Source: Holophagae bacterium
GTDB lineage: Bacteria; Acidobacteriota; Holophagae; Acanthopleuribacterales; Acanthopleuribacteraceae
Length of the DNA stretch: 64,000 nt
Direction: 5' to 3'
NCBI GenBank assembly: GCA_029263455.1
Contig: JAJCXM010000008.1
Coordinates: 744,001 to 808,000, forward strand
The translations under genes and the position numbers were made by a program. The notes under the pieces are model-generated. The model was not told where the DNA came from. It did no database searches and saw nothing but the letters and a program-made list of their open reading frames with translations. Shown in pieces: positions 7,213-16,402 of the stretch; the first letter of the stretch is position 1, and each line of letters opens with the position of its first letter.

Positions 7213-8214
7213 GTGTCTAAGAACATTGTATGTCTGTGTATTTTCGCGTTCACTTCATGGCTTTTTCCCGCTGAAGTCAATGGGCGCTTAATCAATGGTA
7301 CAACTGGCGAGCCTGGCTCAGCCGAACAAGTTATGCTTATCGATTTACAAGCGGGTTTTACGGTTGTCAGTGCGACTTCAGATGTCGTTGACACCTTTGC
7401 CTTAGAAATACCCACTGAGAACAAATCAAACTCGTTTCTCATTCAGGCAAGGAAAGGGAACACGCTTTACTCCGCTAAATGGGATGGCGCGAGTGACGAT
7501 GAAGTGGCACTAATCGTATTCGACGCAGCCGTTGACGTTCCTATCCAGGCTTCGCTGGGCAGTTTAGCTATTTTTGCCTATGAGAGCAGCGTGGATATTG
7601 GCTGTTTCTACAATTTAGACAACGCATCGGATCCGCCCCTAGTTTTGGATAATCCGCAAGGCAACTACGCATATCAAGTGATTCCTGGCTACAAGCAAGT
7701 GGATGTAAGTACCAGATTTGGCAACAATATGCCTTTACGACAAGCGGCTCCTGAAGGAAGTGGTGCGGCTGTTTTGAGCTATTCCTTGAAGCCCGGGCGT
7801 ACGCAATTGATTGTGACCACCACTCATGAGTACACCGAAGCAAGTGGGCTTGAGGTGGAGGTCCCAATTGCTGAGGGCCAAACGACTTTACGCATGCTAG
7901 TCCTGCCTTCGGACCTACACTTGCTGGGCGAAGGCGTTGAGTTCATCGATCGCGATAGCGACGAAGATGTGGCCCTCTACGAATGGACAGCCAGCCCTAC
8001 TTCATTGAAGCCGCGTATCAAAATTACCGGTAAACCTGCCCCTAGTCGCCAAATGCAGACTGGCAATGAACAAAAGACGGAGACCAAATCAGCGACGACC
8101 TTGAAGAATCCGGAACGCATCCCCGACCGATTGGGTCGCTATCGTTGGTGGATTATTGGCCTCGTCATCGGGATTTGTAGCCTTATGGCAATTGGTGGAA
8201 GTAGACGCCACTAA
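7213..8214 (+). CDS. Exported protein with C-terminal membrane anchor, function unknown
   Basis: About 333 residues. A hydrophobic signal-like N terminus (IVCLCIFAFTSWLFPA) is followed by a beta-rich region (GRLINGTTGEPGSAEQVMLI) resembling the start of carboxypeptidase-regulatory or Ig-like domains. Near the C terminus a Thr/Lys-rich linker (residues ~275-305) leads to a membrane helix (WWIIGLVIGICSLMAIGG) and a short basic tail, so the bulk is probably periplasmic and anchored at its end. I start at the GTG at 7213, behind GGGGG; a TTG at 7183 would place the promoter's start site inside the gene. It is followed by pepA after 40 bases. I do not recognise a family. Confidence 0.65.
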   Translation: MSKNIVCLCIFAFTSWLFPAEVNGRLINGTTGEPGSAEQVMLIDLQAGFTVVSATSDVVDTFALEIPTENKSNSFLIQARKGNTLYSAKWDGASDDEVALIVFDAAVDVPIQASLGSLAIFAYESSVDIGCFYNLDNASDPPLVLDNPQGNYAYQVIPGYKQVDVSTRFGNNMPLRQAAPEGSGAAVLSYSLKPGRTQLIVTTTHEYTEASGLEVEVPIAEGQTTLRMLVLPSDLHLLGEGVEFIDRDSDEDVALYEWTASPTSLKPRIKITGKPAPSRQMQTGNEQKTETKSATTLKNPERIPDRLGRYRWWIIGLVIGICSLMAIGGSRRH

Positions 8215-8254
8215 ATTAAACAGAATTTTTTTATTTTTGAAGGAGTGACACATT

Positions 8255-9709
8255 ATGGAGTTTCGTGTTTACGATGGTCCGTTTTCGGGTATCGACAGCT
8301 GGGCAGTCATTATTTTCTGCGATCAGTCAGGCAAACCTTTTGGCGATGCCTCAGGATTAGCATCTGAATTAGCAGCATTCGTTGAAAGCGGCGAATTTTC
8401 GAAAAAGGCTGGTGCCCTTCATTTCGCGGTGGCTCCAGACGGTATGTCCGCCAAACGCATCCTTTTTTATGGCATTGGCGAGAATGCGAAGCCTGAAACC
8501 TACCGCAAAGGTGCGGCAACCGCTTTGAAAGCACTTCGCGATCGAGGAATCACGCAGGTAGCGCTGTCACTTTCAGGCATCGAATCGGCATCTGATCAGC
8601 GTGCTGCTGTTGAAGGCATGGTACTCAGTAACTACCACTTCACTGTTTTGCGTAGTCAACGAGATGATCTGCCAAAACTACTGGACAAATTAACGATCTA
8701 TCGCGATGCCAACAATGAAGGCGCAGAGCAAATCCAACGTTGGCAGGCAATTGCGCAAGGGACACTAAAAGCGCGCGATCTATGCCAATATCCAGCCAAT
8801 ATTATGGACCCCACCAAAATGGCTGAGCAGTCGGTACAATGGGGTGAGAGTTGCGGCTACAGCACGCAGATCCTTGAGCAAACCGAATTGGAAAAGCTCA
8901 AAATGGGTTCGCTGCTTTCTGTTTCACAGGGCAGTGTCAAACCGCCAAAACTCATCGTTATGGACTATCAACCTGCCAAGCCTTCTGGAAAGACATTCGT
9001 GTTTGTGGGTAAAGCGGTGACGTTTGATTCCGGTGGATTGTCGCTCAAACCCGCCAACTCGATGGCAGAAATGAAAGGCGATATGGGCGGTGGTGCTGCC
9101 GTTATCGGAGTAATGACCGTGTTACGCGATGCGGGTTGTCCTCATCGTGTGGTGGGCCTGGTGCCAGCCGTTGAGAACATGCCTTCAGGCTCAGCCACAC
9201 GACCAAGCGATGTCGTGACCTCTATGTCTGGACTAACCATTGAGATCAATAATACCGACGCCGAAGGGCGCCTCATCCTCGCTGATGCGCTGACCTACGC
9301 AGCCCGCTACAAGCCCGATTACGTGGTGGATTTTGCCACCTTGACTGGCGCATGTTTGGTGGCGTTAGGGCCCAAAGTATTTGCGGTGATGGGCAACCAC
9401 CAACCGCTGGTTGATCACATTCTTGAAGCTGGCAAAGAAGTTGACGAAATATTCTGGCAACTGCCGTTGGTGGATGAGTACAACGAAATGCTTAAGAGTA
9501 ATGTCGCCGATTTTGCCAACGTGGCGGGTTCGCGATGGGGTGGTTCCATCACAGCCGGTCTCTTCCTACAAAAGTTCGCGGCTGAATATCAATGGGCGCA
9601 TTGCGATATTGCGGCAACCATATTTGATAAGCCTGACGCCTACCGTCCGGCCGGCGGCACCGGAGCCGGCGTTCGCATGGCGATGGCCATGTTAGATCGT
9701 TTTTCATGA
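8255..9709 (+). CDS. pepA: Leucyl aminopeptidase (M17)
   Basis: 484 residues, the usual length for family M17. The C-terminal catalytic half contains the metal and active-site motifs: VGKAVTFDSGGLSLKP (Lys and Asp ligands), MKGDMGGGA, and the signature NTDAEGRL (residues 333-340; Asp335 and Glu337 bind zinc, Arg339 is catalytic). It removes N-terminal residues, preferring Leu, in the cytoplasm; some relatives also bind DNA. AAGGAGTG lies about 9 bases before the ATG. The N-terminal macro-like domain is present but diverged. It shares a 4-base ATGA overlap with rlmB, so the two are an operon. Confidence 0.95.
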   Translation: MEFRVYDGPFSGIDSWAVIIFCDQSGKPFGDASGLASELAAFVESGEFSKKAGALHFAVAPDGMSAKRILFYGIGENAKPETYRKGAATALKALRDRGITQVALSLSGIESASDQRAAVEGMVLSNYHFTVLRSQRDDLPKLLDKLTIYRDANNEGAEQIQRWQAIAQGTLKARDLCQYPANIMDPTKMAEQSVQWGESCGYSTQILEQTELEKLKMGSLLSVSQGSVKPPKLIVMDYQPAKPSGKTFVFVGKAVTFDSGGLSLKPANSMAEMKGDMGGGAAVIGVMTVLRDAGCPHRVVGLVPAVENMPSGSATRPSDVVTSMSGLTIEINNTDAEGRLILADALTYAARYKPDYVVDFATLTGACLVALGPKVFAVMGNHQPLVDHILEAGKEVDEIFWQLPLVDEYNEMLKSNVADFANVAGSRWGGSITAGLFLQKFAAEYQWAHCDIAATIFDKPDAYRPAGGTGAGVRMAMAMLDRFS

Positions 9710-10485
9710 AGCCACGAGGTTCTCGCAGAGAACGTAAATGGCAAGGCCCGCAAGCAACACCTCAGTCAGGGTTCTACATTACGGGATTGAACGGCTTACG
9801 TGAATGCATCTTGTCAAAGTCAGTGTATGTGTCGAGAATCTGGATCGACGGAGAGCCCAAATCGTGGCTCTCCAGGAATCTCCCTGAAATTCCGAGCTGG
9901 CCGATTGAACCCGAGCAAGCACAAGAGGGTGCTTCGCCCTTTGGCCCGCTCTCGCAAGGTTGTGGCATTCTGGTGAAGCCTCCCATCTGGGGTGATTGGG
10001 ACGATTTAGCCCGTACACAACGCAGCAGTTTCGTGGTGGTTCTTGATCAGATTGAAGATCCCATGAACCTTGGTCAAATTATTCGCACCTGTGAAGGCGC
10101 TGGCGTCGATGCTTTGTTACTGCCAGACCGCCGATCTGTACAACTCAATCAAACAGCTGCCCAGGTGTCGCAGGGTGCCTTCGCCTGGTTACCCGTCTTA
10201 AATGTGGGCAACCTTCGGCGCGCTTTGGATTTAGCAAAGGATCAGGGGTTCTGGATCGTGGGGGCCGAATCGGTGGAAGAATCTGTCCCATGGAATAAAG
10301 TCGATTACCGCGAGCGAGTGTGCTTAGTGCTAGGTAGCGAGGGACGTGGATTACGTCGACTGACACGCGAAATCTGCGATCATCTGGTGAACTTACCCAT
10401 GAAAGGGCATGTCAATTCGTTAAACGTTAGTGCCGCCTCGGCTGCGCTCATTTATGAAGTGATGCGCCAAAGGTCTGGGGAATGA
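9706..10485 (+). CDS. rlmB: SpoU-type rRNA 2'-O-methyltransferase (RlmB-like)
   Basis: 259 residues. An N-terminal L30-like substrate domain (GFYITGLNGLRECI) is followed by the knotted SPOUT domain. The three SpoU motifs are present: DQIEDPMNLGQIIRTCEGAG (motif 1, near residue 110), LVLGSEGRGL (motif 2, near 206) and NLPMKGHVNSLNVSAASA (motif 3, near 228). The family transfers a methyl group from SAM to the ribose of G2251 in 23S rRNA; other SpoU targets cannot be excluded. A basic N-terminal extension (PRGSRRERKWQ) is consistent with RNA binding. It overlaps pepA by 4 bases. Confidence 0.88.
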   Translation: MKPRGSRRERKWQGPQATPQSGFYITGLNGLRECILSKSVYVSRIWIDGEPKSWLSRNLPEIPSWPIEPEQAQEGASPFGPLSQGCGILVKPPIWGDWDDLARTQRSSFVVVLDQIEDPMNLGQIIRTCEGAGVDALLLPDRRSVQLNQTAAQVSQGAFAWLPVLNVGNLRRALDLAKDQGFWIVGAESVEESVPWNKVDYRERVCLVLGSEGRGLRRLTREICDHLVNLPMKGHVNSLNVSAASAALIYEVMRQRSGE

Positions 10486-10525
10486 CTCGCCGCTGTTACA
10501 CGTTCCTGATACACGGAGGTGAAGC

Positions 10526-11251
10526 TTGTTGCTTCTGAGTATCATTCTATTAATTGAATCGCCCTTTGACGAAATGCCCTTGACCTTGGAACACCGAGCC
10601 CTGCAGCAGGTCTTTGATGCCGTGGTTCAGGAAGATGGCCAAGTCAACTATCGGTTCCTACATGAAAACGCCGAATTGCGGGCAAAATTGAACCAATACG
10701 TCATCGCCCTGGACCAAGTCAATCCGCTCGACCTAAAAGATCAGGCGACCAAAATTGCTTTCTTCTCCAATGTATATAACGCCTGCACGCTGCTAGGTGT
10801 TATCAATGCCTGGCCTGTTGATTCCGTTAGAGACATCAAACGCTTCTTTGGTTTCTTCACTCAGGATATTTGGAGAATTGGCGGTAGAACTTATTCGCTT
10901 AACGATATTGAAAAAGAGTGGTTGAGGCCATTGGATGTGCGCATCCATTTCACCATTAACTGCGCTTCAACGTCGTGCCCGAGACTCGACAAGACTTTGT
11001 TTACGGCCAGCAATGTTCAGGCGGCCATGGAAAACCTGGCCCGCTCTTTTGTACTCGATGAAAGTAAGAACAGCTTCAGGAAAGACGGTGTTTGGCAACT
11101 ATCCAAAATATTTGATTGGTACGAGGGTGATTTTGGGGGCAAGGACAAAGTGATTGCCTTCATACGCGAAATCAAACCGGATCTAGAACAACCTCGTCGT
11201 ATTCAATATCAAGAATACGACTGGTCTCTCAACGGACCTGTGTCTCTTTAG
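10526..11251 (+). CDS. DUF547 family protein
   Basis: 241 residues with the DUF547 core: KIAFFSNVYNACTLLGVI (residues ~75-92), RTYSLNDIEKEWLRP and RIHFTINCASTSCPRL. The pattern of conserved NxYNA, LNDIE and NCAS.SCP residues is that of the family, which looks like a papain-like fold; its activity is not established. A weak hydrophobic N terminus (LLLSIILLIE) could be a signal sequence. The TTG start at 10526 is chosen because a near-perfect GGAGGTG lies 5 bases upstream. It follows rlmB by 40 bases and probably shares its transcript. It converges with guaD. Confidence 0.85.
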   Translation: MLLLSIILLIESPFDEMPLTLEHRALQQVFDAVVQEDGQVNYRFLHENAELRAKLNQYVIALDQVNPLDLKDQATKIAFFSNVYNACTLLGVINAWPVDSVRDIKRFFGFFTQDIWRIGGRTYSLNDIEKEWLRPLDVRIHFTINCASTSCPRLDKTLFTASNVQAAMENLARSFVLDESKNSFRKDGVWQLSKIFDWYEGDFGGKDKVIAFIREIKPDLEQPRRIQYQEYDWSLNGPVSL

Positions 11252-11286
11252 AAGATTCCCTTTGGAATAGTTAGCCTGAAGGGTCG

Positions 11287-12600
11287 TTAGTGTTCGGCTC
11301 CAGCAAGGCGAGCTTCGCCTAGTGTCCAAACCTGTTGGATCAGTTCGGGTCCGCCCAGCATTAAGCTACAAAAAAGATCATCCTCGACGCGATCGGTGAT
11401 GGCTAGTTGGGTGGCTAACAGCGGATCCTGCGTCGGACACAAATGAATGAAGTCAGCGTCTTTTCCAACCTCAAAATTGCCCACTCGATTGGCTAGGCCC
11501 AACGCTTCCGCTCCAGCCAAGGTAGCCAAATAAAGTAAATGCGACGCGTCAAGGGTTTGGCCCGCCAGTTTTTGCAGCAAAAAGGCCGATTGCATTTCGC
11601 GCAGCATGGAAAAGTGGAGACCGGCACCAACATCGGTTCCCAAACATACATCGACACCATGACTTTGGTGGTTCGCTAAGGAATGGATACCGCTACCCAG
11701 ATAGGCATTGCTGGTGGGGCAGTGGACCACTTTCGCGCCCAAACTCGCCATGACCTCCAGCTCCTCCTCTGTGGAATGGATGGAATGAGCCAAAAGCGTT
11801 CGTTCGCTGACCAAACCCTGCTGAACATATACATCAAGATAGTTACGAGCGTCCGGGAACGTCTCAGCGACAGCGCTAATCTCGCCTCCGCTCTCGTTGA
11901 TGTGGGTTTGGATGATGGAGCTAGGGAAATGCTCAATAAGGGTTCTGCATGCCTTGATTAGGTCTGCGCTGCACGACAAGGCAAATCTTGGCGTGATCGC
12001 GAACCGGTGCCTGGAATCACCAAACGCCTCACGTAATTGATAAGCATCCTCAAGTACTTTCGCGGCAGGGGTCGTCAATATGTTCGGTGCGCCTTGGTCC
12101 ATCAGGCTTGGACCTAGACACATTTGCAAGCCACGTGACTTGGCGGCATCTGCCAGGGCCATATTTGCTTCGACAAATTGCGAACCATAAACGGCGGCAC
12201 TGGTTGTCCCAGATCTGATCAGTGCCTGACAGAAGAGTTCGGCAACCTTCTCGGCCCATGCGGTCTCGCTCAAAGCGGATTCGGCAGGGAAAATACTTTT
12301 TTCTAACCAATCCATGAGTTGATGGCCAGGCCTTGCGCGCGCAAATGTCTGCGGGAAATGGATGTGGTTGTCGATAAAGCCAGGTAAGAGCCAGCCTTGC
12401 TTGCAATGGACAATTTCCAGTTGCTGGTCTTGCAGTCTATCGTCAAATCGAGTGATCGCTTGGATCTTACCGTCGCAGACAGTCAATGCCCCATCATCAA
12501 TGATTTTTAGGCAATCTGAATTGCGGAACGGGTTACCGCTCAGCCAAGCCAATCTTCCGCGATAGATAATCGCTTTTTTTGAAATGGGTTTAGTGTTCAT
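11287..12600 (-). CDS. guaD: Guanine deaminase
   Basis: 437 residues, an amidohydrolase of the guanine deaminase/TRZ-ATZ type. Metal ligands are visible in PGFIDNHIHFPQ (HxH), in IQTHINESGGEI (His), in LLAHSIHSTEEE (His) and in CLGTDVGAG (Asp). HCPTSNAYLGSG is characteristic of guanine deaminases. It hydrolyses guanine to xanthine and ammonia in purine salvage, in the cytoplasm, with one zinc ion. The N-terminal small beta domain (RGRLAWLSGNPF) is present and the length matches bacterial GuaD. It stands alone, convergent with the DUF547 gene and divergent from the yfcG-like gene, 30 bases away. Confidence 0.93.
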   Translation of the reverse strand: MNTKPISKKAIIYRGRLAWLSGNPFRNSDCLKIIDDGALTVCDGKIQAITRFDDRLQDQQLEIVHCKQGWLLPGFIDNHIHFPQTFARARPGHQLMDWLEKSIFPAESALSETAWAEKVAELFCQALIRSGTTSAAVYGSQFVEANMALADAAKSRGLQMCLGPSLMDQGAPNILTTPAAKVLEDAYQLREAFGDSRHRFAITPRFALSCSADLIKACRTLIEHFPSSIIQTHINESGGEISAVAETFPDARNYLDVYVQQGLVSERTLLAHSIHSTEEELEVMASLGAKVVHCPTSNAYLGSGIHSLANHQSHGVDVCLGTDVGAGLHFSMLREMQSAFLLQKLAGQTLDASHLLYLATLAGAEALGLANRVGNFEVGKDADFIHLCPTQDPLLATQLAITDRVEDDLFCSLMLGGPELIQQVWTLGEARLAGAEH

Positions 12601-12630
12601 AACGAAAGCCTATGATAGCCTAACCACAGA

Positions 12631-13314
12631 ATGATTGATCTATATTACGCACCCACACCTAACGGTCAAAAGATCAGCATTATGCTTGAGGAAATCGGTT
12701 TTGACTATCGCATAATCGCGGTCAATTTACTGGAAGGCGAACAGCATGAGGCTGAATTTCTGAAGATAAGCCCTTACGGCAAGATCCCAGCCATTCGCGA
12801 CCACAACGGACCGGGCGCTGAACCGCTTTGCCTATTTGAGTCGGGTTGCATTCTCTGGTACCTGGCCGACAAGGCAAAAAAGTTTGCTGGGTCAGATGAA
12901 TGCAGTCGAGCGTTAGTCATGCAATGGCTGATGTTCCAGATGGGCAATTTTGGACCAATGCTTGGGCAAGCACATCACTTCTATAATTATGCGCCAGAAT
13001 CTATCGAGTACGCGCAGAAACGATATGCGCGAGAAACTGAGCGCTTGTACGGTATCCTCAACGATCGCTTAGCCTTGGTCCCCTACCTTGCGGAATCCTA
13101 TAGTATCGCCGACATGGCGGTGTACCCGTGGGTTGCTGCGCGACGCGCACATCGCATTGATCTCAGCGACTACGGCCACGTGCGAGCCTGGGTTGATCGC
13201 GTCAAACAACGACCCGCCGTTCAACGTGGATTTTCCATCCATCGAGACCAAATACCCGCTTCCATGAACGCGCAGCATAAGAAAAATTTGTTTGGTATTG
13301 AACATACGCCTTGA
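12631..13314 (+). CDS. yfcG: GST-family disulfide reductase (YfcG-like)
   Basis: 227 residues. The N-terminal thioredoxin-like domain starts IDLYYAPTPNGQKI, with the Thr-Pro-Asn segment that contacts glutathione in the Nu-class GST YfcG. EFLKISPYGKIPAI and CLFESGCILWYLA are the cis-Pro and glutathione-binding Glu-Ser segments. The all-helical C-terminal domain contains GPMLGQAHHF and YSIADMAVYPWV. E. coli YfcG reduces small disulfides using glutathione; the same is likely here. The similarity runs nearly full length. Confidence 0.9.
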   Translation: MIDLYYAPTPNGQKISIMLEEIGFDYRIIAVNLLEGEQHEAEFLKISPYGKIPAIRDHNGPGAEPLCLFESGCILWYLADKAKKFAGSDECSRALVMQWLMFQMGNFGPMLGQAHHFYNYAPESIEYAQKRYARETERLYGILNDRLALVPYLAESYSIADMAVYPWVAARRAHRIDLSDYGHVRAWVDRVKQRPAVQRGFSIHRDQIPASMNAQHKKNLFGIEHTP

Positions 13315-13370
13315 TATTTCGCGTTCCTGGAGTAAGATGATCGTTTGCTTTGCATCAAGAGGGGCGGAGT

Positions 13371-14246
13371 GTGTCCGTAAGGTCTGACAATCAACATAAC
13401 GGTAAAGTGGTTCTCACCATTGATTGGGAAGACTGGTTCCATATTTGTGACGTCGAACCCTTTGCGGATCCCGACAAGTGGGATCAGTTCGAGTCAAGAA
13501 TCGAACGCAACACCCAGCGCCTTTTGGAGCTTCTAAAACGCTACGATGCGCGAGCGACCTTTTTTGTCATTGGCGAGTTAGCCAGGCGGTTCCCTCACGT
13601 CGTAAAACAAGTGGCCGAAGCAGGTCACGAAATCGCTTGGCACGGTGAAACCCACCATACTTGGAAGACGCTCGACGAACCGAACATGCGCCGCGAATGG
13701 ATTGTAGGGCTGACGTCTTTTATGCAAGAAACGGGATACCGAGTACATGGATTCCGCGCGCCGATGTGGAGTCTGACCGCGGACCTATTGCGCAGCCATC
13801 ATGATGAATTAGTCGACTTAGGTCTGCGCTATGACTCGTCATTGGTGCCGTTGGCGGTGGTGGGAAATCCAGCCTATCCGCGAACGCCTACGCGTATTGG
13901 ATCGTTAATGGAATTGCCGCCAACCATCGTCAGCTTCTTTGGCATTGCGGCACCGATATCGATGAGTTGGGGCTTTCGCTGGCTGCCCGGCTGGTACGTG
14001 CGCTGGCAGCTGCAACGATTCGCGAGGCACAACAACTATTTGATGGTAGCCATTCACCCTTGGGAATTAGATCCAGATCACGGGAAACTGGATCTTTCGA
14101 GGGGAGTGCGATTCACCCACTATGCGGGATTGAAGAACACCTACGGCCGACTTGAATGGTTATTGCAAAAAAAGCAGGCGATATCATGTGTGGATTACGT
14201 AAATACCATGGAAAAGAGCCACGATTTGCTCGAATTTGGGCTATGA
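13371..14246 (+). CDS. Polysaccharide deacetylase, exosortase-locus type
   Basis: 291 residues of a NodB-type deacetylase. Visible motifs: catalytic/metal TIDWEDWFH near residue 20, metal-binding HGETHHTW, GFRAPMWSL and the closing AIHPWELD. The WEDWFH/ATFFVIGELARRFP pattern resembles deacetylases of EPS/PEP-CTERM (exosortase) loci. It would remove acetyl groups from surface polysaccharide or peptidoglycan. There is no clear signal peptide. I start at GTG 13371, behind GGGGCGGAG; a TTG at 13350 would give an atypical N terminus. It is followed after 26 bases by a cell-wall amidase, so an envelope role fits. Confidence 0.85.
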   Translation: MSVRSDNQHNGKVVLTIDWEDWFHICDVEPFADPDKWDQFESRIERNTQRLLELLKRYDARATFFVIGELARRFPHVVKQVAEAGHEIAWHGETHHTWKTLDEPNMRREWIVGLTSFMQETGYRVHGFRAPMWSLTADLLRSHHDELVDLGLRYDSSLVPLAVVGNPAYPRTPTRIGSLMELPPTIVSFFGIAAPISMSWGFRWLPGWYVRWQLQRFARHNNYLMVAIHPWELDPDHGKLDLSRGVRFTHYAGLKNTYGRLEWLLQKKQAISCVDYVNTMEKSHDLLEFGL

Positions 14247-14272
14247 TCGGGCGCATGTTGGGAGGTCTTCGC

Positions 14273-15784
14273 TTGTACAGGTTTGTTTTTTTAGCGATGT
14301 CCATCAGTGGGCTGTTTGCTGCTGAATTGGATCCGGTCGTCCTCTACAAAGGCACAGACCCCTTTCCGCTAAACACGTACGATCAGCCAGGCATCCCGTT
14401 TGTGAGCCTGTCCGATTTTTGCAGAGCAATGGAATACGAATTGACGGTAACCGAAGAATTACAACAGGTTGCGGTGTTCAATCGCTTAATTACTTTTGAA
14501 CCGCACCGCCAGATTGCTAATCTGGGTTGGAAGACGGTGCCCGTACAAATTCGCCTTGAAGCAGGAACAGCATTTATTCGGGTCGACTCCATGATCAACG
14601 CCTTTTCAGAGGTGATAGGCAAAGACCTGATTTACGAACCTACATCAAGAACCATCCACCTTCCAGACGATCGAGATTTGTTGGTCACCATTCGGAACCG
14701 CTGGAACGAAGGCCACCTCAGAGTGTCTGTTGCCTTTAATAAACGAGTTGAGAAACCAACTTTGCACCAATCTGGCCGGTTCCTAGTGCTTTCAGTTAAG
14801 TATCCGCATGTACAAATCGATTCGACTAGGTTTGCTACCAACGAGGCGGTTGAAGCCGTGTCGGTGTTTGGCAACTTGCCGGACAAAACAAGCGAGATCC
14901 ATTTCAAGTTGGGCGAGACAGTGACGTCTTTTGCGGCTGAACCTTTTGTGGCCACGAATTCAGAACTTGTGATTAAGGTTGCAGGTGACTTTCAGCAAAA
15001 CGAAGAGAAGTCGGCTGAGCTGTTTCCCGATCAGGTAGAGAGCGAACAAGCAGGCGTGAGACGAATCGTGATTGATCCAGGCCATGGCGGCAAGGATATC
15101 GGCGCTAAAGGACCGACGGGTCTGGAAGAGAAAATGACAACGCTGGATATCGCACGAAAACTGCAACGGTACCTGGAAACTAGTGGCGAATATGAGGTGT
15201 TACTCACGCGTAACGATGATTTCAATTTGCCACTGAAAGTACGTACCGGCGTTGCTAATAATTTCAAGGCCGATTTGTTCCTGTCGATCCATGTAAATGC
15301 GATAGTGAGACCTGATGCTTGGGGCAGTGAGACTTATTATTTGAGCTTAGATGAACAGGACGACTTTGTAGGAAACGGAACGGTAGAATTTGAGAATCGA
15401 GAGACCGAAGCCGACGAAACAGTGGAAGAGGACGAATTCGGATCGGACCTGGATTTACTGCTTTGGGATTTGGCTCAATCTGAACATGTAGATGACAGTT
15501 TCCGTGTCGCCCGCTACATACAAGAAGAACTCAACATCCTGGCTGGAATCCGTAATCGTGGTGTTAAGCAAGCACCTTTGAAGGTTTTAAAGGGCGCCGC
15601 CATGCCTGCGGTGCTTATTGAAGTTGCCTTTATTTCTAACCCCAGCGAAGAACGTAAACTTAAGAGTTATGAGTTCAAAACGAAAGTGGTGACCGCGTTG
15701 GGTCGTGCCATTAAGCGTTATGACCGAGACGTGAAACGTCGTTCGATGGCGCAGCAAGCAGTGATGAGCGAGGACAATCCTTGA
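14273..15784 (+). CDS. N-acetylmuramoyl-L-alanine amidase (amidase_3)
   Basis: 503 residues. A signal peptide (FVFLAMSISGLFAA) is followed by a copper-amine-oxidase-like/AMIN beta region (residues ~20-240) and the amidase_3 zinc domain. Zinc and catalytic residues are His271 (DPGHGGKD), Glu285 (LEEKMTT), His340 (LSIHVNA) and Glu450 (LIEVAFISN). An acidic insert (residues ~355-400, rich in Glu and Asp) interrupts the domain after the third ligand, the place of the autoinhibitory helix in AmiB/C. It cleaves the amide between MurNAc and the peptide stem in the periplasm, in cell separation. The TTG start at 14273 is behind GGGAGGT with 7-base spacing. Its stop overlaps the next start. Confidence 0.9.
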   Translation: MYRFVFLAMSISGLFAAELDPVVLYKGTDPFPLNTYDQPGIPFVSLSDFCRAMEYELTVTEELQQVAVFNRLITFEPHRQIANLGWKTVPVQIRLEAGTAFIRVDSMINAFSEVIGKDLIYEPTSRTIHLPDDRDLLVTIRNRWNEGHLRVSVAFNKRVEKPTLHQSGRFLVLSVKYPHVQIDSTRFATNEAVEAVSVFGNLPDKTSEIHFKLGETVTSFAAEPFVATNSELVIKVAGDFQQNEEKSAELFPDQVESEQAGVRRIVIDPGHGGKDIGAKGPTGLEEKMTTLDIARKLQRYLETSGEYEVLLTRNDDFNLPLKVRTGVANNFKADLFLSIHVNAIVRPDAWGSETYYLSLDEQDDFVGNGTVEFENRETEADETVEEDEFGSDLDLLLWDLAQSEHVDDSFRVARYIQEELNILAGIRNRGVKQAPLKVLKGAAMPAVLIEVAFISNPSEERKLKSYEFKTKVVTALGRAIKRYDRDVKRRSMAQQAVMSEDNP

Positions 15785-16368
15785 AAAGACCCTTTCCCAT
15801 ACTTTTGTTGTGGTTGATTGGGTGTGCAGGAAACGAAATTCAGCCTTCCGCAGCGGACACCGCGCCCAACGAAAATACGCCACCTGTGCAGGTGGATGCC
15901 GGGATTCGCGCTGAACTTGAAATTACAGCCTATTACCTGCACCCCGAGCTCGATTATTTGGTTCCCGTCAAGCGAACCATTTTCAGCACGGATAACCCCA
16001 TCGTCCGCATCAAACAGATCGTTGAGGTGCTATCCATTCCTCCCGATCCCGATGAGGGCTTGGTACTTTGGCCAAGCGCGATCTATTTACGCGAAGTCTA
16101 CATGGTTGAAGGCCATGTTTTGATTGATTTTGATAGCGCCACCTTTGAGCGTATGAGTTCAGGGACGTCGCGCGAGCTATTCATGGTTTATAGCCTTGTC
16201 GATACCCTGTATAAGAACATTGAAACCTGCACGGGCGTGCGAATCCTAGTAGACGGTAGACCCCGTGATACATTGCTCGGCCAGGTGGATATTGAAAACG
16301 TCTTGCACCAACGAGTAAGCATCATATTGCAAGACGAAGAGCCAGAAATAGATATACAAGACCTTTAA
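15781..16368 (+). CDS. GerMN-domain lipoprotein
   Basis: 195 residues. The N terminus KRPFPILLLWLIGCAG is a lipoprotein signal with a lipobox (LIGC, Cys15). After a short linker, the GerMN domain covers about residues 50-180 (YYLHPELDYLVPVKRTI ... VLIDFDSATFER ... LVDTLYKNIETCTGVRILVDG). GerMN domains occur in spore germination proteins and, in non-sporulating bacteria, in envelope lipoproteins next to amidases, as here. A role in peptidoglycan turnover is an inference from the context. The TTG start overlaps the amidase stop (TTGA), implying coupling. Confidence 0.85.
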   Translation: MKRPFPILLLWLIGCAGNEIQPSAADTAPNENTPPVQVDAGIRAELEITAYYLHPELDYLVPVKRTIFSTDNPIVRIKQIVEVLSIPPDPDEGLVLWPSAIYLREVYMVEGHVLIDFDSATFERMSSGTSRELFMVYSLVDTLYKNIETCTGVRILVDGRPRDTLLGQVDIENVLHQRVSIILQDEEPEIDIQDL

Positions 16369-16402
16369 TAGAAACAACGAATAGGTCTCAAAAGGAGTTT
16401 TT